Of a stretch of 64,000 nt of DNA, positions 45,203 to 55,552 are shown piece by piece. The stretch comes from Calliphora vicina (Eukaryota; Arthropoda; Insecta; Diptera; Calliphoridae): assembly GCF_958450345.1 (NCBI RefSeq), contig NC_088780.1:39393667-39457666 (forward strand), given 5' to 3'. Under the pieces are notes generated by a model. The model saw only the letters and a list, made by a program, of their open reading frames with translations. It made no database searches and had not been told where the DNA came from. The translations under genes were made by a program, and so were the position numbers. Numbering within the stretch: the stretch's first letter is position 1; each line of letters opens with the position of its first letter.

Positions 45203-45207
45203 ACTGA
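45203..45207 (-). promoter_or_regulatory. Candidate initiator of the protease homologue
   Basis: The minus strand reads TATCAGTGAT, a TCAGT initiator with start at 45205, 213 nt upstream of the ATG. AAACGTG lies at +26 to +32, two bases off the strict DPE position. No TATA box is evident upstream. The assignment is tentative. Confidence 0.3.
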
Positions 45208-45913
45208 TAAATATGTTACCAATTTAAAATGTTTTATGGTAATTGCTGCTACGCCAGAGAATAATTCTCTACACACTTCAAAGCGCTGTTTTGTTGACAG
45301 AAAAACAGTGAACAAAAAAACTGCACTAGTTAATTGGTCAACGAATGTAATTTGAAGTGCCACACAGGGGCAAACTGCGGCACGCAGTAAACATAACCTT
45401 AGAAGATTAAAAAAATAAGAGTTACGTTTTCATTTCATTAAAAAATTTATTCCTAGGCTTCCTTAGTACTTCGCCGTATTGAATTAATTCCTTTGAGAAT
45501 TCATTATTGATGGAACATATTCACCATAAGCTTTGGTGAGCTTAAAGCAAAAATTCGACATTTTCAAAGCAAAAAAAACCTTCAAAATGACATACATATA
45601 AATTATTAAATACCAAAATCACGTTCAAAAGATAATCCATCTATTGTAAATCCCGCACTTTTAAGTCATACACCCAATATATTAAAGTCCTGACTTTAAA
45701 ACATTGATTTCGCCAAAACTATGGGTTAATTATGGATAATTTTCCGAAATAAATATTAATCATACGCACTGATATACTACATACATACATAAACATATTT
45801 TTCAAATATCTCATTCAGTTGTATAGACATTTTTATGACATTTGGCCATTTTATTTGGAGAGATAAACTCTTTAATATGGAAAGAGATTTGTAAAACAAA
45901 TTTAAATAACATA

Positions 45914-46625
45914 CAGTGACCGACAAAAGTCTACATACGACCATTATTTTCTTAACTCGCGGACTTCTAAACCATAAAAGCTTAAAGTAATGATGCAGTT
46001 TTATTTCAAATGTATTTTTAGTAATATAACAAAAAAAAATATCTCTAAATTTATAATTAATTTAACTTTTATTCACAAAAAATTAAAAAATATGTTGACA
46101 AAAGTCTACATACGATCTGTACACTAAATAAACATTTTTCAGCGAATACAAATTTTCATTAAATTCAATATTTCGTTGGGCCACCACGGGCATCTACAAG
46201 CGTCTGGGCATCGAAGCAACTAAATTTTCCAGTTCTGCGGACGTTATATTTTGCCATTCTTCTGGAAGGTCCTCCTTTAACATTGGTGCACAAGTAATAA
46301 GATATTTTCGGATCTTCCGTTGTAGCATTTCCCACACGTGCTCAATAACATTTAAGTCCGGGCTTTGAGGTGATGTGTACAATTGTCATGGGGTATGGTA
46401 GAGTAGCCAATCTTTGATAATTTGAGACCAATGTTTCGGATCGTTATCTTGCTGAAAAATCCAATTTTAACCAAGAGTTAAAATATCAACGGATGTTCTC
46501 AAATTTTGTTCCAAAATGGATTTGTACTGATAACGATCCACATTATCCTCAATAAACACTAACTTTCCCACTCCAGAAGCAGCGACAGTACCCCAACCAT
46601 CACACTGCCAACACCATGCTTAACT
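45914..46625 (-). mobile_element. Tc1-like transposon, 3' half, with IR/DR-type doubled terminal repeat
   Basis: The end begins CAGTGACCGACAAAAGTCTA after a TA dinucleotide (45912-45913). The core GACAAAAGTCTACATACGA is repeated directly at 46097-46115, the IR/DR arrangement used for transposase binding in some Tc1 elements. The minus strand encodes 'SPQSPDLNVIEHVWEMLQRK' with the Glu of DD34E and 'AELENLVASMPRRL'. The upstream part (46390-46620) is broken by frameshifts ('NQDNDPKHW'-like remnants). It is cut at about 46625 by a family A fragment. Confidence 0.7.
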
Positions 46626-46639
46626 GTAGCGAGTAAGTT

Positions 46640-46790
46640 TTTCGGATCTCAGCCATTTGTGGACCGATTTTGCTGATTTTAAATAGGAAACTTCTCGAAA
46701 GCATGTCTGACAGAATAATTGAAGATTTGGATCCCGAAGATACATATCTGGGGTCTTCAGAAAATTGACAGACAGACAGTGGTTTATCCC
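46640..46790 (+). repeat. Family A fragment
   Basis: The phrases 'CATTTGTGGACCGATTTTGC', 'AAATAGGAAACTTCTCGAAA' and 'GATTTGGATCCCGAAGATA', plus a GACAGACAGAC tract, match 25090-25240. Confidence 0.6.
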
Positions 46791-46889
46791 TGCTACCGAT
46801 AAACCAATAACATTACTAGTTGTATACCAGGTCCCTTTCTTTTAAAGCTATTTTTAAAAATTTAGTTGCATCAAAGAAATTTTCCATAA

Positions 46890-46965
46890 GAAATGTTGCG
46901 TCAATTGGTTGTATGCTAGTCTATCGGGGTTGCGGGTTCGATTCCCACCATAGACATAAAATAAA
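46890..46965 (+). repeat. tRNA-like (SINE-type) remnant
   Basis: GGGTTCGATTCCC at about 46932-46944 is a perfect B-box/T-arm, and 'GCGTCAATTGGTTGTATGC' upstream resembles an A-box. GTCTAT at 46919-46924 can pair with ATAGAC at 46951-46956 around the T-arm. A complete cloverleaf with an anticodon arm cannot be drawn, so this is not a functional tRNA gene. Confidence 0.35.
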
Positions 46966-47419
46966 TCAGAGCCTGACTCAGAAACACGACTGTTTGTATG
47001 AAAAACATTAAAAAAAATTGAAAACTGATTTATTTTTATACAATAATTTTAATATATTTTTTCTGTTTGTGTTTCCGAATCAGACCCTAAATTAATATGT
47101 ATTTTCAATATAATTTGTATAAAAATCTTAAAAGTTTAAGAATAATGTTTGAGTCATAGAGAAATATACATAGAGCGGAAGGAGAGAGAAATATAAATGG
47201 AAAAAATGACTCTCTTTTAACACATACTGGTGATACCATGAATCGTGGGTGATACAATAACAAAATACATGACAATAAATTCTCATGGCTCTCAGTTACC
47301 TATCTAGTTGTCATCTAGGGCTTGAGTATTCAAAAATTTTAAAACTATTTTCACAATTTTGTATAAACATTTTTTAGTGAATTTTTTATTTTTATTATTA
47401 ATTTTAAAACTAAGAACCA

Positions 47420-47642
47420 GGGCACACTTAGAAAGGAGACTGCATCACTACAACAATACAAAAACAACAGGTACTTTGTTTTTGTTAAAAAGTAGGTGAA
47501 CTGTCAAAGTTGCCTGTTATTGTTTTTGCTTTTGGGTTTGTTGTATTTTTCGCCACAATAACCACAGGTGAATTGACAATTCAAACTGAATCAAAAAAAT
47601 AATCAGCTGTTTCATCGCAGTCACCTTTCTAAGTGTGCCCCG
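47420..47642. mobile_element. MITE (about 223 bp) with 9-10 bp target duplication, upstream of the ATP synthase gene
   Basis: Left end GGGCACACTTAGAAAGG; right end CCTTTCTAAGTGTGCCC followed by CG. CTAAGAACCA is present on both sides (47410-47419 and 47643-47652). A 9-10 bp duplication points to Mutator-like elements. The interior contains ACAACA/TTGTTT tracts and no ORF. Its right end is 228 bp from the start codon of the ATP synthase epsilon gene. Confidence 0.75.
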
Positions 47643-47870
47643 CTAAGAACCATGACAAAGAACTATTTTACAAAACTACTTTATATTTAAAAACCTGTCA
47701 GAAATTTTATTAAATAAATATGAAGTAGTTCACATTGAAAAAGTAGCCTTCGTATATTTACATTTGATTAAAAAATATTGCAAACTGGATTCTTTGCTGC
47801 AAACAACAATTCTTTTATTAATAAATAAAATTTAATTTAACTAGAAATTGTTTTAAATAATTCAAACACA

Positions 47871-48068
47871 ATGACTAACTACTGGCGAAATGTTGGTTTA
47901 AATTATATTCAATATTCGAATATTTGTGCCAAAGTTGTGCGTCAAGCTCTGAAACCAGATTTAAGTGCAGAAGCTGTCAAACGCGACATCAGTCGTATCA
48001 AATTTACCCAATGGAGTGATGGTAAACCAGTACCGAAACAAGAAGCAGGAGCTGAAGATAGAAAATAA
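47871..48068 (+). CDS. sun: Mitochondrial ATP synthase subunit epsilon (65 aa)
   Basis: The product is the small subunit of the F1 central stalk, which sits with gamma and delta at the foot of the rotor in the mitochondrial matrix. The N-terminus 'NYWRNVGLNYIQYSNICAKV' matches the family pattern (W-R-A-G-YIQYS-I-A--VR), followed by 'RQALKPDLSAEAVKRD' and 'IKFTQWSDGKP', both strongly conserved in insect stunted/epsilon proteins. Length 65 is usual. As in the family, there is no long cleavable presequence. The ATG at 47871 is preceded by AACACA (fair context), and AATAAA lies at 48127-48132, 59 bp after the stop. The ORF is uninterrupted in the genome. It could be the main gene (stunted orthologue) or an intronless paralogue; sequence alone does not decide. 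Confidence 0.85.
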   Translation: MTNYWRNVGLNYIQYSNICAKVVRQALKPDLSAEAVKRDISRIKFTQWSDGKPVPKQEAGAEDRK

Positions 48069-48126
48069 TTATGTGTCTTTATTTATGATAATTGATGTAA
48101 TATAGTTATTATAGCAAAAACAAATT

Positions 48127-48132
48127 AATAAA
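48127..48132 (+). terminator. Polyadenylation signal of the ATP synthase epsilon gene
   Basis: AATAAA lies 59 bp downstream of the stop codon, the usual distance for short fly 3' UTRs. Confidence 0.55.
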
Positions 48133-48739
48133 CTTACAAACTTGAAAGTAAAATCCCTTCCGTATTTAATTCATTGTTTAATTCATAATTTACTTTGTTC
48201 CCGTGAAATTGTTTTGTAATTTTTTGTCTTTAAAAGGTTCGAAAGAATTAATTCTTAATTCCAGTTTCGAAATCAAAATAATTGTGGGTCAAGTTTTAAT
48301 ACTCACACTTTTAAAACTTGAAACGAACTTGCAATTTCTCTTTCAAGTTGGTGTTTCAATTTAGAATCAAGTAAACAGTTGATTAAATTTTTTTTTAATA
48401 ATTTGTAGTTTTTCCTTTTGTAAATAAATAAAATTGCTTTCAAGTTGTGTACAGCCTACGTCAAGTTGTCAATTTAAATGAACTTTGACAAGCAGTATGT
48501 TTTAAAAACTTGAGCGTGTGGCTGCAGGGTTAATCATTCCGATAATGAATTCATTATGAAATAATTCATAGGTTTAATTCCTTTTTACTTCAAATGTATT
48601 GATTCATTTCATGGAGAATTTATTTTTTATAGATTAATTCCTATTAAATAATGGACATTTTCTTGACTTCAAAACATTGAAACATTTGCTGCAAAACATT
48701 TGAGTTTGTTGATGAAAGGGGAGAGAGGAATGGAAAAGG

Positions 48740-49090
48740 GTTATCAGGTATAACCAGGGGGTTAGATTTGAATTAACAAAATTTGAATCATTGAAAGGTT
48801 GAATGAATTCTGTTATATATTAATTCAACAATGAATGATTTCTATTTAAATAAAAGCCATTGAATGAAGCTAAGGAATTATATGGATTAACCCCCTGTCT
48901 ATACCTGATTAATTTTTATCATGATAAACGTCAAAATGGTTGTCAAAATAAAAAATTATCAGGTTTATCATGATACAAATTTATCAGGTATAACCAGGAG
49001 GTTAGTGCTTTTGTTCAGACAACATTGTCTTGACAACAAACTTCATTAATTGTTATGATAAATATTTGTCAAGTATAGACAGGGGATTAT
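48740..49090. mobile_element. Cluster of MITE ends sharing CCCCCTG(TCTATAC) termini
   Basis: The best defined unit is about 48888-49089. Its left end TAACCCCCTGTCTATACCTG and right end GTATAGACAGGGGATTA are inverted, with TTTATCAT and TTGTCA motifs mirrored inside. Further ends of the same type (TTATCAGGTATAACCAGG) occur at 48740-48765 and 48982-49004, showing nested or adjacent copies. The DNA between (48766-48880) matches 51245-51350 in inverse. Confidence 0.6.
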
Positions 49091-49989
49091 GGCTGACATT
49101 TTTTTTAATTCCAAACTAAGATTTTAGTAAATTAAGCTCACCTTAACAAAATAAGTTTGTACACCACTGACAAAAAACCCAACATTTATTTACAAAATAC
49201 AAAAAAAATAACATCATACATTGTTTATTCTAGCACACGGATGGTGTTGGTCATTTTCCACTCCAACACTTAAATATTGTAAAGGTTGGCTGGTTAGTTC
49301 TATTAAGCTAAAATAAAAAAATATATATTCTCATACATCGGCATGTCTGCATAGTATGTGAATGAATGAATATTCATTCACATATGCATACATACATAAA
49401 TTTGAAAACCCTAATATAAATATTTGCTTTTTTCTATATTCTCCTCAAAAGCAAAAATCCTGATGTTTACACGTGTGTACGAGTTTTTATCCCACCCACT
49501 TTTGGACTCGCATTTGAATTTGCTTGTTTTTCACACACAAGTTATTTTAACTGAACAATTTTATGAGTAGAGCAGCGTTATTTTGTCGCCACAACTAATT
49601 TGATTTTAACAACTTAATCGTTTCATTTGAATTTTGAAAACCATTCAATTGCTTTTTTCTAAATGAATTTTGTAAGATTTGTTTTCGTTTGACTTTCTAT
49701 ATTGCAATTTAAAACCCCAATAAATATTTAATTTAAACAAACATACTGGATACCACCTACCTAAGTATAATGCTTGATCAGGATTCCTTAACTTAAATAC
49801 GCTAACGAAGGATCACATCAAATGAGGCTGATATAGTTGCTATTCAAAAAATTACGACCAGTAACAATTACTACTGATTTGTAGTGGTTTCTAGCGCGGA
49901 ACATATATGAACCAAGAAAACCAAAGACTGGATCGGCTTTAGAGACATAACTAACCGCATCTTTAATGATATTTAGAAACCCTCAGATG

Positions 49990-50457
49990 TGTACATAAAT
50001 GAAACGGATCCAGTTAGCAGTTTTTAAAGCTCATTGTGGAAATAGCACATTCGTTCGAATACTCGTGAGACTTCTAGAAGATGGCGCTGTGCATATATAT
50101 ACTAACAGCGAGTTGTTAGTCAGTCATTGTATCGTAGGCGCTGTTATAGTTAACATCAACTGTATTATTAAAATGTGTGTATTAAAATAGAGTGACTATT
50201 TAAACTGTCGCGTAGATTTTAATAAATATACCCCCATTTTCTCAATATCTGGTTATCGTTTTTCGTAACGATAAACCTCCAATTAACATTTTTTATGTAT
50301 GAGAACTGTCAGTTTATCATCACGATAAAAAATAAGCAGAGAAAATGGGGGATAGAGTGGTTATAAATTTGTAAACCACTGTTTACCACATTTATTTGCA
50401 ATTTAAATAATCCTGTTTATTTAAAGGAAATAAACCAACGTTATTAAATGTAACAAT
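49990..50457 (+). repeat. Solo-LTR family copy carrying a MITE
   Basis: Shared blocks are 'CTTCTAGAAGATGGCGCTGT', 'AACAGCGAGTTGTTAGTCAG', 'GAGTGACTATTTAAA' and, after the MITE, 'GTTTATTTAAAGGAAATAAA' followed by CCAACG. The end GTAACA appears at about 50448-50453. The left end is diverged. Confidence 0.6.
50231..50351. mobile_element. 121-bp MITE with 3-bp ATA duplication
   Basis: Ends CCCCCATTTTCTC and GAGAAAATGGGGG are perfect inverted repeats; ATA flanks both (50228-50230, 50352-50354). GGTTATCGTTTTTCG...ACGATAAAC and its mirrored GTTTATCATCACGATAAA give an internal hairpin. A related sequence without one end lies at about 52705-52768. It sits inside the LTR of 49990-50457. Confidence 0.75.
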
Positions 50458-50459
50458 TA

Positions 50460-50975
50460 AGAGGTATATTCGACTGTGCCGAATCTTATATACCCTTCAC
50501 CAAATTATACTTCAAAATAAAAATTTTAAATATTTTTAGTAAAACAAAATTTTTTTCCAAAGTTGTTTTTTTTTCTTTTTATGGAAAAAAAAATTTTTCT
50601 ATTGTACGACGCGTCGTTGCAAAGGTCTTTGAAATATCTATGATTAGATATCCATATTGTCTATATTAATGACTTAGTAATCCAGATATAGGTCAAAAAT
50701 CGAGGTTGTCCTGGTTTTTTCCTTATATCTCAGACATTTGTGGACCGATTTTCTCGATTTTAAATAGCAACCGAGCCAGAAGAATTCCGGAGATATTGTT
50801 GTATGAATCGTGTATTTAAGTTATTTGGGGGCTTCGGACAGACAGACGGACATGGCTTAATCGACTCCGCTATCTATAAGGATCCAGGATATATATACTT
50901 TATAGGGTCGGAAGATTATATTATGGAAATTACAAACTTATATATGTATACCCTTGTCACGAAGGTGAAGGGTAT
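50460..50975 (+). repeat. Family A copy
   Basis: It starts 'TATATTCGACTGTGCCGAAT' and ends 'GGTGAAGGGTATAA', with all diagnostic internal phrases. It is shorter than the 8692 copy by deletion of the poly-T/'ACCCATTG' part. Confidence 0.65.
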
Positions 50976-52015
50976 AAAAACGTAACAATATGAATAAAAA
51001 AAGTCTAGAAATGTGTGTAACAGTCAGAGCAGAAGTTTCCCACATTATATCGCAATTTCAAGCATCGTATTTTGTAGGGGAAATAATAAGGGTATGTGGA
51101 AACGATGGATGGATCATATGAGTTTAGGAACAGGCAAGTTGATGTTTACAGTCAAATATCTCTCTATGAACATAGATTATAGGATAACAATGAAGCTTCT
51201 AATTAATTAAATTTAAGCCTAATTCATGAAAAAAAAATTATTTAACTTCATTCAAAAGGTTTTTATTTGAATAGCATTCATTCATTGTTGAATTAATTCA
51301 GAACACAATTAACTCAACCTTTGAATGATTAAATTTTTGTTAAAACTTATATATTAAATGTAGATCGATTCAATACAAATTTATGTTTACTTGATTTCAA
51401 CTGATTGTTAGTTTACTTGTTAAAAACACCACGATTTTAGTAATAACTTTGCCTAATTTCTAAGTTTTTGTGTTATCCTTAGTAAAAACTGCATATTTCG
51501 CACCGCATCTATTGTGTTCCTAAGCTTAGAAGGAATTATGTTTGCAATTTTAACAAATTATTAAATTTCAAGTGACATTGTATTTCAAAATTATAATTTG
51601 CATTGACTAATCATTAAATTAATGTGCATAATTAAATGCAAAAATACGTGAACATTGTGCAATACATATGCTTAATAACAATCAATAAATTTATTTATTT
51701 TATTCATATACTAAACATATTTATTTAGTTATAAAGTTTCTAGAACAGCGTCAAGGGGTAGTTTTCTATCCATCATACGGTTATTTCAAGGAACTAGTCA
51801 TGCAACTGGTTACTAAAGGATAAGAGATATTTATAGTTAGTTTAGTTCTAATCAACATTTAATTAAACAATTTGGTAAACCATATTTAACTGCTAAACAT
51901 GTTTAAAACTAAACATTTTGTTTATTTATATCTTTATCTTAATAAGAATCATGGAGAATAGACATAGAGCAGAAACTATAATGTCAAAGACCTAACTGAG
52001 TTGTCAGAAACCTAA

Positions 52016-52582
52016 CCCTTTCCGACATTTTGTCCAATATATTGGACATTTGGGGTTTTCCTTTTAAAGTCATGTAGCGTTGACGCAAATGGGCATATTT
52101 TTACAGTTAATAGCGTTATCAAAAGAGTGTTTACTAGATTGTATATAATGCGATTTAACCATCTAATTTTTCATTGGTTTTTGTTAAATTAAGTTATTTT
52201 CATAAGTTCGTTAGCGTTAGACATAGTCTGTGTTAGACATAGTAATATTCAGTGCTAGTTTAAAATGATAATTACATTATTTTAAACTCTAAAAAAAGTG
52301 TAATTATTAATTGAGTATTAGTTTAGCTGGTTGTGTATTAATTCCAATTAATTAAATTCATTTTCTAAAATTTATTTCTGAGATACATGTCCTTTAAGAA
52401 AATTCGTCCAATATATTTGACCTCACCTGACAGGCAGGTGTGACGATTTACCTTTAATTTGACTTCATATTCTTAATTAGCAGCCTCAAATTTACTTAAA
52501 CTGAAATTTTCAGTTTTCTATCTCAACTAATTCTATATAATGCAGAGATTCGCAAAAATATATTTTTTAATGTCTGAAAGGG
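52016..52582. mobile_element. piggyBac-like MITE with CTAA flanks
   Basis: Ends CCCTTTCCGACATTTTG and the complement of AATGTCTGAAAGGG form an imperfect inverted repeat. CTAA flanks both (52012-52015, 52583-52586). The subterminal GTCCAATATATTGGAC palindrome and a second TCCAATATATTTGAC at 52409 are typical paired motifs. Interior non-coding, 567 bp. CTAA instead of TTAA makes the piggyBac assignment tentative. Confidence 0.55.
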
Positions 52583-52779
52583 CTAAGTAGTGAGAATGTA
52601 TTAGTAGAAAAAACTATGTGAAAACAAAAACAACACTCGTATGTGTGATTTTGAGTAATTTTTTCTGGTTTCCGCTCTATTTTTCTCCATGGTACGATTT
52701 ACTCTGGTTATCGTTTTTCAATTAATATAACTTTTGTATGAGATCCAGAGAATGAGAAAATGGGGCTAATTCTACTTAA

Positions 52780-53120
52780 AGACATCCATATTGTCTATAT
52801 TAATGACTTAGTAATAACCAAAAATCGAGGTTATCCCGGTTTTTATATCTCAGCCATTTGTGGGCCGATTTTGTCGATTGTAAATAGCAACCGAGCAGGA
52901 ATAATTCCCGACATATTGATGTATGAATCATGTATGTAAGTTATTTAGGGGCTACGGAAAGTTGATTTCAACATACAGACGGACATGGCTATATCGACTT
53001 CGATATCTATAACGATACGGAATATATATACTTTGTGGGGTCGCAAATGAAAAATGTAGAAATTACAAACGGAATGACAAAATAAAATATACCCTTGCCA
53101 CTCATGGCGAAGGATATAAA
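52780..53120 (+). repeat. Family A copy, 5'-truncated
   Basis: It begins at 'CATCCATATTGTCTATATTA' and closes with 'GGCGAAGGATATAAAA'. The 'ACAAACGGAATGACAAAATA' phrase is intact. Confidence 0.6.
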
Positions 53121-53980
53121 AACTACTAAGTTAATAGGCTTTTTAATAACATGTTTAATAACAATTCTATAAAAAGAAAATACATCTACAATTAAAAATA
53201 ATACAACAAAATATATACAATACAAAATCTTTAACAAAAAAATTTAAAATCATTTTTATAATCTAACAACACGTAAAGTTAACAACATCAATTAACACCT
53301 GATTCCATTCACTCTTTTATCTTTCACTGTTGATGTTGTTTTAATTTTGTAGATGTTCCATTCAATGATTTCTGTTTCCAATGTTGGCCGGTTAATTTGT
53401 TTACTCATGTTACAAACCAAACAAAACCAACAAAAAAAAAGTCGATGAATAATTATAAATTAGTGGAGGTGAGGAAGTATTTAATTTGTTTAATCGTTTT
53501 TAACAATTAAATCAAAACCAGCATTAATTTAAAGCAGACAATTTTTTAATTTGTGTATTTCAGTGAAATAAAACAAAAATTACGAAAACCATACAAAAAT
53601 AGTTTTAATATTTTATTTAAGTTCAAGATCATTGGAAATTTTTTATTTTTTAAAAAAAGCTCATTTAAACAAATTGATGTACTTCACATTATTAACAAGT
53701 TTATTAGCTAATTTGTTAGAGATTAAAATTTGTTATTGGATTTTCCACAAATTGGGAAATACCTTTAATAGCAATAAATGAGTTATAATATTTTTGACAA
53801 GAAATTATTAGCTTAATTCAATGTTACAGCATTAAATATGACCCTGATAAAATCTAGGTGTCCAAAATTCATATAATTTATCAGATTTTATATATATAAA
53901 AAGGTTTTCTAGCAACACTGAATAAGTTTATTAAAATTAGATCTTGGATTTCTTAAATTGTATCTAATTGATGTCAAACA
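53121..53980. other. AT-rich stretch, no gene seen
   Basis: No coding or repeat signature was recognised; minor (ACAACAA) and poly-A tracts only. Confidence 0.3.
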
Positions 53981-53984
53981 CAAT

Positions 53985-54486
53985 GGCGCATATCCAGAAA
54001 TCATAACTAAAGTCGGAACTAGTAAAACAGAAACTAAAAAATAGTTCATAGATAGTTGTAGATCTTATTCACAATTCATAACTAGCTTAGTTACTGCTTT
54101 GACATATAGAGAAAACAAAATATCGATAATATTTTGATCGATATATACAGTAATTAATTAAAAGGCTTATAAAGCTATTAAGAGACTATTTTAGTTCTCT
54201 AAAAGTACATAAAAAATTTATAGTTATAGTTTGTATGTAAATCAATTAAAATAAGGGTATGTAGAATGAAATTTTTCAATAGAATGTTGTTGACAAAAAA
54301 AAAACACATCTCTAGATTATTTTCTTTTTGTATACATGTATTAAAATGAAATCAATCAGCTGTTTTTTTGAATGTATTAGTAGTTGGCTAAGTGCTAACT
54401 AATTGTGCTGAAAGTAACCAATTGTGAATAACTTAAATAGGTACTTAAAAAAGTCAACACTTGGTGATCGTTTATGAATATGCGCC
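53985..54486. mobile_element. TIR element (502 bp) with 3-bp AAT duplication
   Basis: Left end GGCGCATATCCAGAAATCAT; right end complement GGCGCATATTCATAAACGAT. AAT flanks both (53982-53984, 54487-54489). The interior carries repeated TAACTA/TAGTTA motifs (for example CATAACTAAAGTCGGAACTA). The GGCSCATAW start and ATT/AAT duplication resemble the element at 41905-42523. Confidence 0.6.
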
Positions 54487-55039
54487 AATGTCTTATATAG
54501 TATTAGAACTAGAACTGCTCCCTAGCTGAGCTGATAAGCTTTGTGTAAGATCTAGGGATGAGCGTTTTAATTAATCAAATTTCTGATTTATTAATTATTT
54601 GATTAATCAAACTTTTGTTTATTAATTTTTATGATTAATAGAATATCTTGATTATTCTAAATTCAGAAAGTTAAAGTGAATAATTTGAATTTTGTGTGAC
54701 TTTTTTTTCATGTTTCAATATTTTGAAATAAAACATTATTTTTATTTTGAACTTTTACAATTTAAAGTTAATGAAAAATGTTGATTAAGTGATTATTCAG
54801 AATGTTTGATTATTCGATTAATTGGAAATTCCTAGTCAGTTATCCCATCTTAACTTCGACTATAAAATCTAACAAAAAGTGTTCATGCTTATCTGAATAG
54901 GTCCAAATAAATATCTATTTCATCGTTAGATAATTGGTTCCTAATTTGCCAGACATTTTTCACTCCCGGAAAAATTTAAAAAAAAATCTATTCATTCCAG
55001 AGAATTCTGGGATATACACACCATGAAGAAAGATGGGGG

Positions 55040-55420
55040 TTGTACTGATTTTGTCATTCCGTTTGTAACTTATCGTAATATTGGTTGTAGAAACAAATAG
55101 GATATATGTATATATAGCTATGTCCGTCCGACTGTCTGAAGGCTAAAATTTTCACCAATACTTTCTGTTGATAAGGTTTGTTTGGTATTGAAAATTGGCA
55201 ATATCGGGACATGATTTCACCTAGCCCCAATACAAATGTCCCCCGTAATACTGTTTGAGCAGCAATAAATATGTTGATAATGAGACAATCATAATACAAT
55301 TTTGCACAAATAAGTTCAAAGTAAAGCATACTGTAAAGTATGGCGAAAATCGGGCAACATTTGTCTCTAGTACCCATACAAGGTAAGAAAATGACGAACA
55401 TTCTTAATTGTATCACAATA
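55040..55420 (-). repeat. Dispersed repeat, 'ACAGACGGACGGA' type, reverse copy
   Basis: The minus strand reads 'ACAAACGGAATGACAAAATC' in the context of 'TCGGACGGACATAGC' and 'GACATTTGTATTGGGGCTAG', matching the order of the 3170-3560 copy. Confidence 0.5.
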
Positions 55421-55552
55421 ATTAATATCGTGATGAAATTAAACATAAACAAGTTTTATATGAACTATATCAGAAAAATATTTTAATGTGACTTATTGAT
55501 GGTGGGTATCCAAAATTCGACACTACCGATTATAACTTTCCTACGTGTTTAT

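Noticed and set aside
46890..46965. Functional tRNA gene
   Set aside because: A T-arm can be formed but no anticodon arm, proper D-arm or 7-bp acceptor stem at the required distance.
46820..47011. 63-aa open frame over the tRNA-like remnant
   Set aside because: Its apparent Arg/Gly/His-rich part is simply the translated B-box region; no homology to a protein family.
55054..55452. 132-aa hydrophobic minus-strand frame
   Set aside because: It lies in a dispersed non-coding repeat whose other copies do not keep the frame open.
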